DNA of 64,000 bases from Qipengyuania mesophila (GTDB lineage: Bacteria; Pseudomonadota; Alphaproteobacteria; Sphingomonadales; Sphingomonadaceae): positions 124,001 to 188,000 of the forward strand of contig NZ_JAIGNU010000003.1 in assembly GCF_019711655.1 (NCBI RefSeq). The letters are read 5' to 3'. Below the pieces are notes generated by a model, which was not told the origin of the DNA, made no database searches, and saw only the letters and a list, made by a program, of their open reading frames with translations. Positions 35,610 to 44,992 of this stretch are shown here, piece after piece. Both the position numbers and the translations under genes were made by a program. The stretch's first letter is position 1; each line of letters begins with the position of its first letter.

Positions 35610-36595
35610 GCGACGCACTAATCGACGATATTCATCACTTCCTGGGCGACACCGATTGGGAGGGCGCGGAGATCGCGCCGCTGATCGGCGATGCCAGCTT
35701 CCGCCGCTATTTCCGCATCAGGCTGGGCGGCAAGAGTGCCATGCTGATGCATGCGCCGCCCCCGCACGAGGACCCGGGGCCCTTCCTCCATGTCGCGCAC
35801 TGGCTCGAGGAGAACGGCCTGCGCGCGCCGCACATCCTTATCGAGGATGCCACCGCGGGCTGGGTGCTGACTGAGGATTTCGGCGACCAGCGCATGCGCG
35901 AGTGGATCGACGAGAATCCCGAAGACGAGCGCGACATCTATGCCAAGGCGATCGATACGCTCGTGCAGCTGCATCGCCTGCCGCCCGGGCCCTTCGAACC
36001 CTACGATATGGCGACCTACCTGCGCGAGGCGCTGCTGCTGACCGAATGGTATTGCCCGGCGATGGGGCTTGAGGTCGACGAGCAGGGCTTTCGCGCGGCG
36101 TGGATCGCGGCCCTCGAGCCGTTGTGGGCGCGCCAGACGCCCGGCGTCACCGTGCTGCGCGACTACCATGCCGAGAACATCATGCTGCTCGAGCCCGGCA
36201 AGCTGGCCGGCGAGCAGGGGCTGATCGATTTCCAGGACGCGCTGGTCGGGCACCCGGCCTACGACCTCGTCAGCCTGCTGCAGGACGCGCGCCGCGATGT
36301 ATCGTTCGATCTCGAACACGAAATGCTCGGTCGCTACCGTGCGGCTGCCGATCCGGGCGAGCATTTCGAGGCCGACTACGCCCGGCTCGGCGCGCAGCGG
36401 AACGCCAAGATCGTCGGCATCTTCACCCGCCTGTGGAAGCGTGACGGCAAGGATCGCTACCTCGCGATGATACCGCGCGTGTGGGAAGCGATGGAGCGCG
36501 ACCTTGCGCATCCGGCACTGCAGTCGGTTGCCGACTGGTTCGCCGCGAATATCCCGCAGCAGATTCGCGACAGCTTCGGTGGGGAAATCCGGTGA
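35606..36595 (+). CDS. amgK: Anomeric sugar kinase AmgK-like (aminoglycoside phosphotransferase fold)
   Basis: A 329-residue APH-fold kinase. The catalytic loop is VLRDYHAENIMLL (HxxN with the upstream Asp), and the Mg-binding segment is GLIDFQDALVGHPAYDL. The glycine-poor nucleotide loop GDASFRRYFRIRLGG is at the N-terminus. AmgK phosphorylates the anomeric hydroxyl of MurNAc and GlcNAc in peptidoglycan recycling; drug resistance is not the likely role. The partner MurU is encoded next with a 4-bp overlap, which strongly favours this reading. ATG 35606 overlaps the tsaE stop. Confidence 0.85.
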   Translation: MSDALIDDIHHFLGDTDWEGAEIAPLIGDASFRRYFRIRLGGKSAMLMHAPPPHEDPGPFLHVAHWLEENGLRAPHILIEDATAGWVLTEDFGDQRMREWIDENPEDERDIYAKAIDTLVQLHRLPPGPFEPYDMATYLREALLLTEWYCPAMGLEVDEQGFRAAWIAALEPLWARQTPGVTVLRDYHAENIMLLEPGKLAGEQGLIDFQDALVGHPAYDLVSLLQDARRDVSFDLEHEMLGRYRAAADPGEHFEADYARLGAQRNAKIVGIFTRLWKRDGKDRYLAMIPRVWEAMERDLAHPALQSVADWFAANIPQQIRDSFGGEIR

Positions 36596-37314
36596 CCGAG
36601 CTTGCTTCCGATACCGCCATGGTGATGGCCGCCGGGCTGGGCAAGCGCATGCGCCCGCTCACGGCGGCGACGCCCAAGCCGCTCGTGCGCGTCGCGGGGA
36701 AGCCCCTGATCGACCGGACACTCGACCGGCTGGAGGAGGCGGGCGTCGCGAAGGCAGTGGTGAATACCCACTATCTCGCCGACGCGATCGAGGCGCATAT
36801 CGGTCCTCGCGCGCTTCCCAAGGTGGAGTTTTCCGACGAGCGCGATCATCTGCTCGAGACCGGCGGCGGCATGGTCAAGGCGCAGGCTGCCGGGCAGCTT
36901 CCCGATCCCTTCTTTGCCTGCAATGCCGACAGCATCTGGCTCGACGGTCCGCGCAACGCCTTTGCCGATCTCTCGACATGCTGGGACCCTGAACGGATGG
37001 ATGCCCTGCTGCTTGTGGTGACCCACGCGCGGGCGTTCAACTTCGAAGGCACCGGCGATTTCTACATGGATGGGGCGGGGCGCCTCAGCCGCAAGAAGCC
37101 GGGCCGCATCGCGCCCTTCATCTACACCGGTATCCAGCTGGTCTCGCACCGGTTGCTGCGCGATGCGCCCGACGGGGCCTTTTCGACCAATGTCCTGTGG
37201 GATCGCGCGATCGAGGAAGGGCGCCTCTTCGGCGTGGCCTTCACCGGTCAGTGGTACGAAGTCGGCACGCCGGAACACATCCGGCCCACCGAACAGGCCC
37301 TGACGGGTGGCTGA
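36592..37314 (+). CDS. murU: MurU-like MurNAc-1-phosphate uridylyltransferase
   Basis: A 240-residue nucleotidyltransferase. The N-terminal signature MVMAAGLGKRMRPLTAATPK (about residues 8-27) binds the nucleotide, and NADSIW supplies the metal Asp. With AmgK it converts recycled MurNAc to UDP-MurNAc without passing through MurA and MurB. The tight coupling with amgK upstream (GTG 36592 inside ATCCGGTGA) is the main support for MurU over a general sugar-nucleotide enzyme. Its stop overlaps the addB start by 8 bp. Confidence 0.85.
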   Translation: MTELASDTAMVMAAGLGKRMRPLTAATPKPLVRVAGKPLIDRTLDRLEEAGVAKAVVNTHYLADAIEAHIGPRALPKVEFSDERDHLLETGGGMVKAQAAGQLPDPFFACNADSIWLDGPRNAFADLSTCWDPERMDALLLVVTHARAFNFEGTGDFYMDGAGRLSRKKPGRIAPFIYTGIQLVSHRLLRDAPDGAFSTNVLWDRAIEEGRLFGVAFTGQWYEVGTPEHIRPTEQALTGG

Positions 37315-40300
37315 GCGGGCAGGGCCCAAGCTCTATTCCATCGCCGCGCATCGCGGTTTCGCCGATGCGCTGGTGGCGGGACTCGTCCCGCGCTACGCCG
37401 ATCCCGAATTCGGGCTTGCGCGTCTGACGCTGCTGGTCCCCAGCAGCCGCGCGCGACGGACGATTTCCGAGGCCTTTATCCGCCACGCGGGCGAGACCGG
37501 TTCGCCCGGCCTGCTGATGCCGCGCATGGCCGTGGTCGGCGACCTCGACCTCGACGAGACGCTGGGGCCGCTGCTCGATCCGCTCGGCGCGGCCGACATC
37601 CCACCCGCTGTCGACCCGCAGCGTCGGCTGTTCGCACTGGCCCGGCTGATTGCCGACACAATGGGCGATGATGCGCCCGGCGGGGCGACCTTACTACGGC
37701 TTGCACGCGAAACCGGGGCGACCATGGACCGGCTGCTGGTCGAGGGCGTGGGCCCCGAGGAACTCGTGGGCGAGCCCGTGCTAGATCTGTTCGGCTCACT
37801 GTCGGACCACTGGCAGCGAAGTCTCCATCTTTTCGCAACTGTGCAGTCCAAGTGGTTGGCGCAATTGCAACAATGGGATGCGCTCGACTCGGCGGCGCGG
37901 CGCAATCGCCTGTTCGACTGGGCGGCACGCCAGTGGAAGGAGCAGCCTCCCGCCACGCCTATCGTGGCCGCCGGCGTAACCAGCGCGGCGCCGACCCTGG
38001 CAAAGCTGCTGCGCGTGATTGCCGATCTGGACAACGGGGCGGTGATCCTCCCCGATTTCGACCTGACGATGCCGCAGGCTGTGTGGGACGAACTCGGTCG
38101 TGCGGGAGCGGCGCCCGGACCGGGCGACACGCCGTTTGCGCGCGAGGATGCGGTCACCCATCCGCAATACCATCTCAAGCTTCTGCTCAACCGCATGGGC
38201 GTCGCGCGCGAGGAAGTGCAACCATGGCATCGCAAGGGGCTTGCTGCCGCACCACCCGCGCGCAGCCATGCGATCGGTTCGCTCTTCCTGCCACCCGAGG
38301 CGAGCAAGAGCTGGGTCGCGCTGCCGCCGGAGAAGCGCCGCCTTTCAGGCGTGCGGATCATGACGGCGGCCAATCCCGAAGAGGAAGCGCAGGCGATCGC
38401 CCTTCTGGTGCGCGAAGCGGTCGAGCAGCCGGAGAGGCGCGTCGCGCTGGTCACACCCGACCGCGCGCTGGCGCGACGCGTGGTGCATCATCTCGACCGC
38501 TGGAACATCGCCACCGACGATTCGGCGGGGCGCCCGCTGTCGCAGACCGCGGCGGGGCGGTTGTTGCTGCTGCTCGCCGAGGTCAGGGCCGATCGTGCCA
38601 CGCCAGTGCCGCTGATGGGACTGCTCGGCCACCCGCTGGTCGATGGCGGGATGGAGCGCGGTGCATGGCTGCGCCAGTTGCGTCGGGTCGAACGCGCACT
38701 GCGCGGACCGCGCAAGGCAGGCGGACTTGCGCCCGTCGCGGCCATCGCGGCGAAACTCGCCGAGCGCCATCCGCGCGTGGCCGAATGGTATGCGATGGTC
38801 GAGGCGGCGCTCGCGCCATTGCTTGCGCTGGCCGATGAGGAGAGCGTGGCGCTCGCCGAATTGCTCGACGCGCTCGTCACGAGCGGCGAAGCGCTGTGCG
38901 GCGAGAAGCTGTGGGGCCGGGAGGACGGGCGTTCGCTCGCCACTTTCGTCGAGGATCTGCGTCTCCACGCGCGCGAGGCCGGGTTCACGCTGGCGCCGGG
39001 CGAAGCGGCCATCGCGCTGCGCGATGCGATGGAGCAGGTCGCGGTGCGTCCGCCCTATGGCGGGCATGCGCGCGTCCAGGTGCTCGGTCTGCTCGAAAGC
39101 CGGATGAACCGCGCCGAGCTGGTCATCTGTGCCGATCTCAACGAAGGTGTCTGGCCCACCCGTGGCGGTGTCGACGCCTTGCTCGCCCCACCGGTGCTGC
39201 GTGCGCTAGGGGTCCCGGGCGCCGATTTCCGTATCGGCCTCTCTGCCCACGACCTCGCAGGGGCGATGGGCGCGCCCGAAGTGGTGCTCTCGCATGCGCA
39301 GCGCGACGAGGCGGGGCCGGCGATTCCCTCGCGCTTCCTGCTCCGCGTGCAGGCGCTGCTGGGCGAACAGCTCGAGGGTCATGAAGAGACCGCGGCGATC
39401 GAACTCGCCCGCGCCATGACGCGTGCACCCACCGCCCCGCGTTATGTCCGGCCCGCGCCCGATCCCGCACCCGAGCAGCGCGACGTTGACATCTCCGCCA
39501 CCGCGCTCGACCGGCTGCTGGGCGATCCCTACCAATTCTACGCCGACCGGATCATGGGGCTGAAGGATCTCGATGCGCTCGATGCCGAACCCTCGGCGCC
39601 GTGGCAGGGCACGGTCGCGCACAAGATCCTGCAACGCTGGCATGAGGCGCGTGAGAAGGACGATGCCGCCAGGCTCGCGCCGATCATGGAAGCGGTGCTC
39701 GACGAGGAGAATGCCGATCCGCTGATGCGCGGCCTGTGGCAGCCGCGGCTCGAGGCCGCGCTTCGCTGGATCGAGGACACCGTGTCGGCCTACGAGGACC
39801 GGCGTGTGCTGGCGGTCGAGAAGAAGGGCGCGATGAGCTTCGAGGGCGTGCATGTCCACGGCCGCGCCGACCGGATCGACCGGCTCGCCGACGGCAGCCT
39901 CGCGATCGTTGATTACAAGACCGGCACGCCGCCGAGCGCCGCGCGAGTCGAGGCGGGCTTCGCGCTCCAGCTCGGCATTCTCGGCCTGATCGCCGACCGG
40001 GGCGGGTTCGACGGGCTCGCCGGCGATCCGGCCGCCTATGAATACTGGTCGCTGGGCAAGGCCAAGTCCGACAATCCGTACGGCTTCGGCTATGTCGAGG
40101 TGCCGCTGAAAGTGGGCAACAAGCGATCGGGCGTGGCGCCCGAGGATTTCCTGCCGCTGACCGCGGAGAAGCTGGCGCTGGCGATCACCCGCTTCATCAA
40201 GGGCGGAGATGCCTTCACCGCGCGCGAGAACCCCAATTACGAAGGCTACGACACCTACGACCAGCTCATGCGGCTCGACGAGTGGATCGCGCATCAGGAC

Positions 40301-40318
40301 GGCGGGGAAGCGGCATGA
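37307..40318 (+). CDS. addB: Double-strand break repair protein AddB
   Basis: A 1003-residue subunit of the AddAB helicase-nuclease, which processes DNA ends for RecA. The C-terminal nuclease (about 715-1000) carries the PD-(D/E)xK core in SLAIVDYKTGTPPSAARVEA and LQLGILGLIADRGGF. The N-terminal helicase-like part is degenerate, as usual in AddB. AddAB replaces RecBCD in most alphaproteobacteria. GTG 37307 overlaps the murU stop, and the 3' end overlaps addA (ATGA), so the pair is made together. Confidence 0.94.
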   Translation: MAERAGPKLYSIAAHRGFADALVAGLVPRYADPEFGLARLTLLVPSSRARRTISEAFIRHAGETGSPGLLMPRMAVVGDLDLDETLGPLLDPLGAADIPPAVDPQRRLFALARLIADTMGDDAPGGATLLRLARETGATMDRLLVEGVGPEELVGEPVLDLFGSLSDHWQRSLHLFATVQSKWLAQLQQWDALDSAARRNRLFDWAARQWKEQPPATPIVAAGVTSAAPTLAKLLRVIADLDNGAVILPDFDLTMPQAVWDELGRAGAAPGPGDTPFAREDAVTHPQYHLKLLLNRMGVAREEVQPWHRKGLAAAPPARSHAIGSLFLPPEASKSWVALPPEKRRLSGVRIMTAANPEEEAQAIALLVREAVEQPERRVALVTPDRALARRVVHHLDRWNIATDDSAGRPLSQTAAGRLLLLLAEVRADRATPVPLMGLLGHPLVDGGMERGAWLRQLRRVERALRGPRKAGGLAPVAAIAAKLAERHPRVAEWYAMVEAALAPLLALADEESVALAELLDALVTSGEALCGEKLWGREDGRSLATFVEDLRLHAREAGFTLAPGEAAIALRDAMEQVAVRPPYGGHARVQVLGLLESRMNRAELVICADLNEGVWPTRGGVDALLAPPVLRALGVPGADFRIGLSAHDLAGAMGAPEVVLSHAQRDEAGPAIPSRFLLRVQALLGEQLEGHEETAAIELARAMTRAPTAPRYVRPAPDPAPEQRDVDISATALDRLLGDPYQFYADRIMGLKDLDALDAEPSAPWQGTVAHKILQRWHEAREKDDAARLAPIMEAVLDEENADPLMRGLWQPRLEAALRWIEDTVSAYEDRRVLAVEKKGAMSFEGVHVHGRADRIDRLADGSLAIVDYKTGTPPSAARVEAGFALQLGILGLIADRGGFDGLAGDPAAYEYWSLGKAKSDNPYGFGYVEVPLKVGNKRSGVAPEDFLPLTAEKLALAITRFIKGGDAFTARENPNYEGYDTYDQLMRLDEWIAHQDGGEAA

Positions 40319-43300
40319 GCGGGGCGGTCTACGAACTGCAGGACAAGCAGCGACTCGCGGTCGATCCGCTCGGCAGCGTGTGGCTCTCGGCAAGCGCGGG
40401 AACGGGCAAGACACAGGTGCTCTCGGCGCGCGTGCTGCGGCTGCTGCTCGAGCCCGGGGCCGATCCCTCGCAGGTGCTGTGCCTTACCTTCACCAAGGCG
40501 GGCGCGGCCGAGATGGCGGTGCGCGTCAATGCGGTGCTCGCGCGCTGGGTACGGATGGAGGACGCACAGCTGGGGCGCGAGCTGGCTTTCCTCGGTGCCC
40601 CCGCCGATCCCGCGACACGGTCCCGCGCCCGCGCGCTGTTCGCGCGCGTGCTCGACTGCCCCGGCGGCGGCCTGCGGATCGATACGATTCACGCTTTCGC
40701 GCAATATCTGCTCGCCGCCTTCCCGGGCGAGGCGGGGATATTGCCCGGGACGCGCCCGATGGAGGATCGCGAACGCGACCTCTTGAGCCGCGAAGTGCTC
40801 GCCGACCTGCTGGCACAAGGCGATCCGCGCGTTACCGGGGCGATCGCCGAGATGAGCAAGCGCAAGGGGCCCGACGCGGTGCGCGGCTGGCTGATGCGCT
40901 GCGCCCGGCACGGCGACCTGTGGCGCGGCCCGGGAAGCTGGCAGCCGCCGATGCGCCCGCGCGTCCACCGCCTGCTCGGCATTCCCGCCGATGCCGGCGC
41001 GGCATGGGTGGCCGAGGCATGTTCGGACGAGGCTTTCCCGGTCGCCTCCCTGCGCGCCTGCTTCGCGGCGACGCGCGGGTGGTCGGCCAAGACCGGGCAG
41101 CAGTGTGCCGACTTCCTCGAAAGCTGGCTCGCCAGCGACGTCGGGACAAGGCTCGACCGGCTCGACGGATTTCTCGACACGCTGCTCAAGAAGGACGGTA
41201 CGCCGCGAAAGATGGCGGGCGCCGAAAAGATCGATCCTGGCCTACCGGCCAATCAGGATCGCGTGGCCGAAGCCGTGGCGATGGTGCGCGAACGCGCCGC
41301 ACTGCTGAACCTCGCCGCTTTCCTCGCGCAGCAACTCGAGGCGGGGCGCGCATTTGCCCTGGCCTGGGACAAGGCAAAGGAGCGCGAGGGGTTGGTCGAT
41401 TTCGACGACCTCATCGCCCGCGCGGCCACGCTGCTGTCCGACAGCACGATAGCCGAGTGGATCCGATACAAGCTCGACCGCAGCTTCGACCATATCCTCG
41501 TCGACGAGGCGCAGGACACCAATGCCGCGCAATGGGCGATCGTGAAGGCGCTGACGAGCGACTATTTCGACGGCGAGGGCGCGCGCGGCGATGCGGTCCG
41601 CACGATCTTCGCGGTGGGGGACTACAAGCAGGCGATCTTCGGTTTCCAGGGTACAAGCCCGGAGAATTTCCGCGAGGCGCGCGACTATTTCGATGCGAAG
41701 ATCAGCGGCGCGGCGGAGGCGGCGGGCTCTATCCGCGGCGGTCCGCGCATTCGCCCGCTCGAGAAATACGGCCTCGGGCGCAGCTATCGCACCAACCAGG
41801 AGGTGCTTGGCTTCGTTGACCGCGCGATCGGGGCGATCGGCTACGAGGGCTTCGGCCTAGATACGCCCGCCGACCCGCACAGCGGCAGCGGCGAGCCGGG
41901 TCTGGTCGGCCTGTGGCAGGTGGTTCGCGTCGCGGAGGCGGAGCACGACGACGGGGAGGGCGAGGCGGAGGGCTGGCTCGCGCGCCACGACCGGCTGCTC
42001 GCCGATCGCATCGCGCAGCAGGTCGCACAATGGCTCGATCCCAATGGCGAGGGCTTCACCCTGTCGAAGGGCGGGCAGCGTCGCGCCACGGCGGGCGATG
42101 TCATGATCCTCGTCCAGAAACGCCGCGAACTCGCCTCGCTGATCGTTGCGCGGCTCTACCGGCACGGCGTGCCCGTGGCCGGGGTCGACCGCTTGCGGCT
42201 GGGCAATCCGCTGGCGGTGAAGGATCTCATGGCCGCGCTGCGCTTCGCGGCGCAGCCGCTCGACGATCTGACGCTGGCCAGCCTGCTTGTCTCGCCGCTG
42301 CTCGGCTGGAGCCAAGAAGATCTGCTCGAACATGGCTACCGCCCCCGCGGCGTCCGGCTGTGGGAGCATCTCCGCGCAAGCGACGATCCCTTCGTCGTCG
42401 CGACTGTCGCTTCGCTGCTCGAAATCCTGCGCCGCGCCGATTTCGACAGTCCGCAACAATTGCTCCACTGGATCCTGCTCGGTCCGCTCGACGGACGCCG
42501 GCGACTGGTCGCGCGGCTGGGACGCGAGGCGAACGACCCGATCGACGAACTTCTCAACGCCGCCAACGCTTACGCAAGCGCGCATACCGCCAGCCTGCAG
42601 GGCTTCATCCGCTGGTTCGATGCGGGCGACGGCGAACTGAAACGCGAGGCGGGCGCGGGCGGCGACCAGGTCCGCGTGATGACGGTCCACGGCTCGAAGG
42701 GGCTCGAGGCGCCGATCGTGATCCTAGCCGATTCCGCGATCCGCCCCGATGGCGCCGGCGAGCTGGTGCTGCGCGAGGACTTGCCCGGCATAGACCGCCC
42801 CCGCGAAATTCCGCTGCCCGCGCTGGGCAAGGAGGACAAGGTCGGCCCAATTGCGAATGCCGACGAGGTCGAGGCGGCGAAGGCGATGCAGGAGCACTGG
42901 CGGTTGCTCTATGTCGCGCTGACCCGCGCGCAGGAGGCGCTGTTCATTACCGGCTCGCTCGGGCCCCGAGACGCGCGCAACGGCCCACATGAAGACAGCT
43001 GGTATGCGCGGCTGAAGCCGCTGTTCGGCGGGGACGAGGGGCTGGCCGACCCGATCTGGGGGGCGCGCTGGGAAGTGGGTGAGCGCACCCCGCCGGTCCC
43101 GGCAGTCGAGAAGGGCGGCTTGGTGGACGAGCTGCCGCTGCTGCCCGCTTGGGCGACGCGTCCGGTCGGGCCAGAGCCGCGCCCTCCGCGCCCGCTGGCA
43201 CCTTCGGGGCTGGGCGAGGTCGAGGGCAGCGATCCGCCGCTTCCCCCGGGCAGCGCGAGTGAGGCGGCACGCCGCGGCACGCTGATCCACGCGCTGCTCG

Positions 43301-43800
43301 AGCGCCTGCCGCTGGTCGCGCCTACCGAGCGGATGGAGAAGGCAGGCGCCTGGCTCGCACGCCAGGCGCACGATCTCGCCGTCGCCGAGCGCGAGGAGAT
43401 GCTCGCCAGCGCCGTGGCGGTGCTCGACGATCCCGGTTTCGCCGCGGTTTTCGGTCCCGATGCGCTCGCCGAAGTCCCGCTGGCCGCCACCGTGGAGGGG
43501 CAGGTGGTGATGGGCACCGCCGACCGCCTTCTGGTCACGCCCGAGGCAGTCCGCGTGGTCGACTTCAAGACCGCGCGCCGCCCGCCCGCTACGCTCGACG
43601 CCATTCCCGATGCCACGATGAAGCAGATGGCGGCCTATGTGGCTGCGCTGAAGGTCATCTATCCCGGTCGCCGGATCGAGGCGGCGGTGCTCTATACCCA
43701 GACGCCGCAACTCTTCGTCTTGCCGCCCGCGTGCATGGCTGCCTACAAGAGCGCGTTTGCGGCGCCGCAGGAAAGTTTTGTCCTGCCTCCCGTTGTGTAA
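40315..43800 (+). CDS. addA: Double-strand break repair helicase AddA
   Basis: A 1161-residue UvrD-like helicase plus nuclease. Helicase motifs in order: SASAGTGKTQVLSARVLRLL (Walker A, near residue 25), LTFTKAGAAEMAVRV, DHILVDEAQDTNAAQW (Walker B), GDYKQAIFGFQGT, MTVHGSKGLEAPIVIL and LLYVALTRAQEALF. The C-terminal nuclease has AVRVVDFKTARRPP. It unwinds and cuts DNA ends from 3' to 5'. ATG 40315 overlaps the addB stop. A 50-bp spacer with an 8-bp hairpin (43807-43828) separates it from trxA. Confidence 0.96.
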   Translation: MSGAVYELQDKQRLAVDPLGSVWLSASAGTGKTQVLSARVLRLLLEPGADPSQVLCLTFTKAGAAEMAVRVNAVLARWVRMEDAQLGRELAFLGAPADPATRSRARALFARVLDCPGGGLRIDTIHAFAQYLLAAFPGEAGILPGTRPMEDRERDLLSREVLADLLAQGDPRVTGAIAEMSKRKGPDAVRGWLMRCARHGDLWRGPGSWQPPMRPRVHRLLGIPADAGAAWVAEACSDEAFPVASLRACFAATRGWSAKTGQQCADFLESWLASDVGTRLDRLDGFLDTLLKKDGTPRKMAGAEKIDPGLPANQDRVAEAVAMVRERAALLNLAAFLAQQLEAGRAFALAWDKAKEREGLVDFDDLIARAATLLSDSTIAEWIRYKLDRSFDHILVDEAQDTNAAQWAIVKALTSDYFDGEGARGDAVRTIFAVGDYKQAIFGFQGTSPENFREARDYFDAKISGAAEAAGSIRGGPRIRPLEKYGLGRSYRTNQEVLGFVDRAIGAIGYEGFGLDTPADPHSGSGEPGLVGLWQVVRVAEAEHDDGEGEAEGWLARHDRLLADRIAQQVAQWLDPNGEGFTLSKGGQRRATAGDVMILVQKRRELASLIVARLYRHGVPVAGVDRLRLGNPLAVKDLMAALRFAAQPLDDLTLASLLVSPLLGWSQEDLLEHGYRPRGVRLWEHLRASDDPFVVATVASLLEILRRADFDSPQQLLHWILLGPLDGRRRLVARLGREANDPIDELLNAANAYASAHTASLQGFIRWFDAGDGELKREAGAGGDQVRVMTVHGSKGLEAPIVILADSAIRPDGAGELVLREDLPGIDRPREIPLPALGKEDKVGPIANADEVEAAKAMQEHWRLLYVALTRAQEALFITGSLGPRDARNGPHEDSWYARLKPLFGGDEGLADPIWGARWEVGERTPPVPAVEKGGLVDELPLLPAWATRPVGPEPRPPRPLAPSGLGEVEGSDPPLPPGSASEAARRGTLIHALLERLPLVAPTERMEKAGAWLARQAHDLAVAEREEMLASAVAVLDDPGFAAVFGPDALAEVPLAATVEGQVVMGTADRLLVTPEAVRVVDFKTARRPPATLDAIPDATMKQMAAYVAALKVIYPGRRIEAAVLYTQTPQLFVLPPACMAAYKSAFAAPQESFVLPPVV

Positions 43801-43850
43801 TCGGACCGGCTGCCCACATCGGCAGCCGAAGGAATTTCAGGAGATACCCC

Positions 43851-44171
43851 ATGGCCACCACCGCCGTCACCGATGCCAGCTTCAAGTCCGACGTGCTCGA
43901 AAGCGACAAGCCCGTGCTGGTCGATTTCTGGGCCGACTGGTGCGGTCCGTGCAAGATGATCGCCCCCGCGCTCGAGGAACTGAGCGACGAGCTGGGCGAC
44001 AAGGTGACCATCGCCAAGATGGACATCATGGAAAACCCCGACGTGCCCGGCGCGATGGGCGTCCAGTCGATCCCCTTCCTCGTGCTGTTCAAGAATGGCG
44101 AACCGGCAGCGCAGATGCGCGGCGCAGCTCCGAAAGGCCAGCTCAAGCAGTGGCTTGAAGGCGCGCTTTAA
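43851..44171 (+). CDS. trxA: Thioredoxin
   Basis: A 106-residue disulfide reductase. The active site is WADWCGPCKMIAPALEEL, with the CGPC redox pair near residue 32, and the cis-Pro is in VQSIPFLVLFKNGE. It donates electrons to ribonucleotide reductase, peroxidases and reductive repair. ATG 43851 follows a strong ribosome site (CAGGAGA). Its TAA overlaps the stop of the convergent phosphatase gene by 4 bp. Many alphaproteobacteria keep trxA next to addA. Confidence 0.97.
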   Translation: MATTAVTDASFKSDVLESDKPVLVDFWADWCGPCKMIAPALEELSDELGDKVTIAKMDIMENPDVPGAMGVQSIPFLVLFKNGEPAAQMRGAAPKGQLKQWLEGAL

Positions 44172-44992
44172 TCCATTTTTCCATATAGTTCGGCGAGTTC
44201 TTCCCACAGGGCGGGGCTCGCCGCACCGAGCAGGCCCGGCCGGTCCCAATCGTCGACGCGATAGGGGGACCCGTCGGGCCTTGCCGCTTTTCCGCCCGCC
44301 TCGTTGAGCCACAGCACGCCCGCCGCATGGTCCCATGCGAGCGTGCGCTCGAAGATCGAGACGTCGTTCACGCCCAGCGCCAGGCGCGGATATTGCTCCG
44401 CCGCGCAGAAGGGAATGTCGACCAGTTCGTAATTGGGCGAGATGTGCCGCCTGGTCGCCTCGCGCCGCTCTTCCTGCATGAAGATCAGCGATATCGCGCC
44501 GATCGGCGGAGTCTGGCCTGTCGGTCGGGCCGAGATGCGTTTGCCATCCACTGTCGCGCCCTGATCCTCGTGCGCGACGCAGAACCGTCCCGAGAGGCAA
44601 TCGTAGATCCAGCCCGAGCGTGCGATCCCCCCATCGGCACGCGCGACGATGATGCCGAAGGGCGGCTTGCCATGCGCGAAATTGCGGGTGCCGTCGATCG
44701 GATCGACGATCCAGCAGGGACGGTCGAGCCGCTCGAGGATCGAAGGGTCGGCATGGGCCGCCTCTTCGCCGACGAAGGCGAGCGAGCCGTCGATGGCAGC
44801 GAGCCCTTCGCGCAGCAGCGCCTCGCTTTCCTTGTCGGCGATGGTGACCGGATCGTTGCCGCCCTTGTCCTCGACCTCGCCCGCCGAAAGATTGCGGTAG
44901 CGCGGAAGGATCGCCTGCTCGGTCACGCGCTCCATCAGCGCGAGAATCTCGCGATCGAGCGCCCGATCATCCAGAGCTTGCCGAAGGGTCAA
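44168..44992 (-). CDS. Inositol monophosphatase-family phosphatase
   Basis: A 274-residue Mg-dependent phosphatase. The metal signatures are FVGEEAAHAD, CWIVDPIDGTRNFAHGKPPF (DPIDGT) and the C-terminal LAWDHAAGVLWLNEAGG. Members act as inositol-1-phosphatase, 3'(2'),5'-bisphosphate nucleotidase or histidinol-phosphatase (HisN). The last is plausible because argJ, another amino-acid gene, precedes it, but the sequence alone does not decide. TTG 44992 overlaps the argJ stop (TTGA) and gives the right length; there is no ATG near. Confidence 0.88.
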   Translation of the reverse strand: MTLRQALDDRALDREILALMERVTEQAILPRYRNLSAGEVEDKGGNDPVTIADKESEALLREGLAAIDGSLAFVGEEAAHADPSILERLDRPCWIVDPIDGTRNFAHGKPPFGIIVARADGGIARSGWIYDCLSGRFCVAHEDQGATVDGKRISARPTGQTPPIGAISLIFMQEERREATRRHISPNYELVDIPFCAAEQYPRLALGVNDVSIFERTLAWDHAAGVLWLNEAGGKAARPDGSPYRVDDWDRPGLLGAASPALWEELAELYGKMD

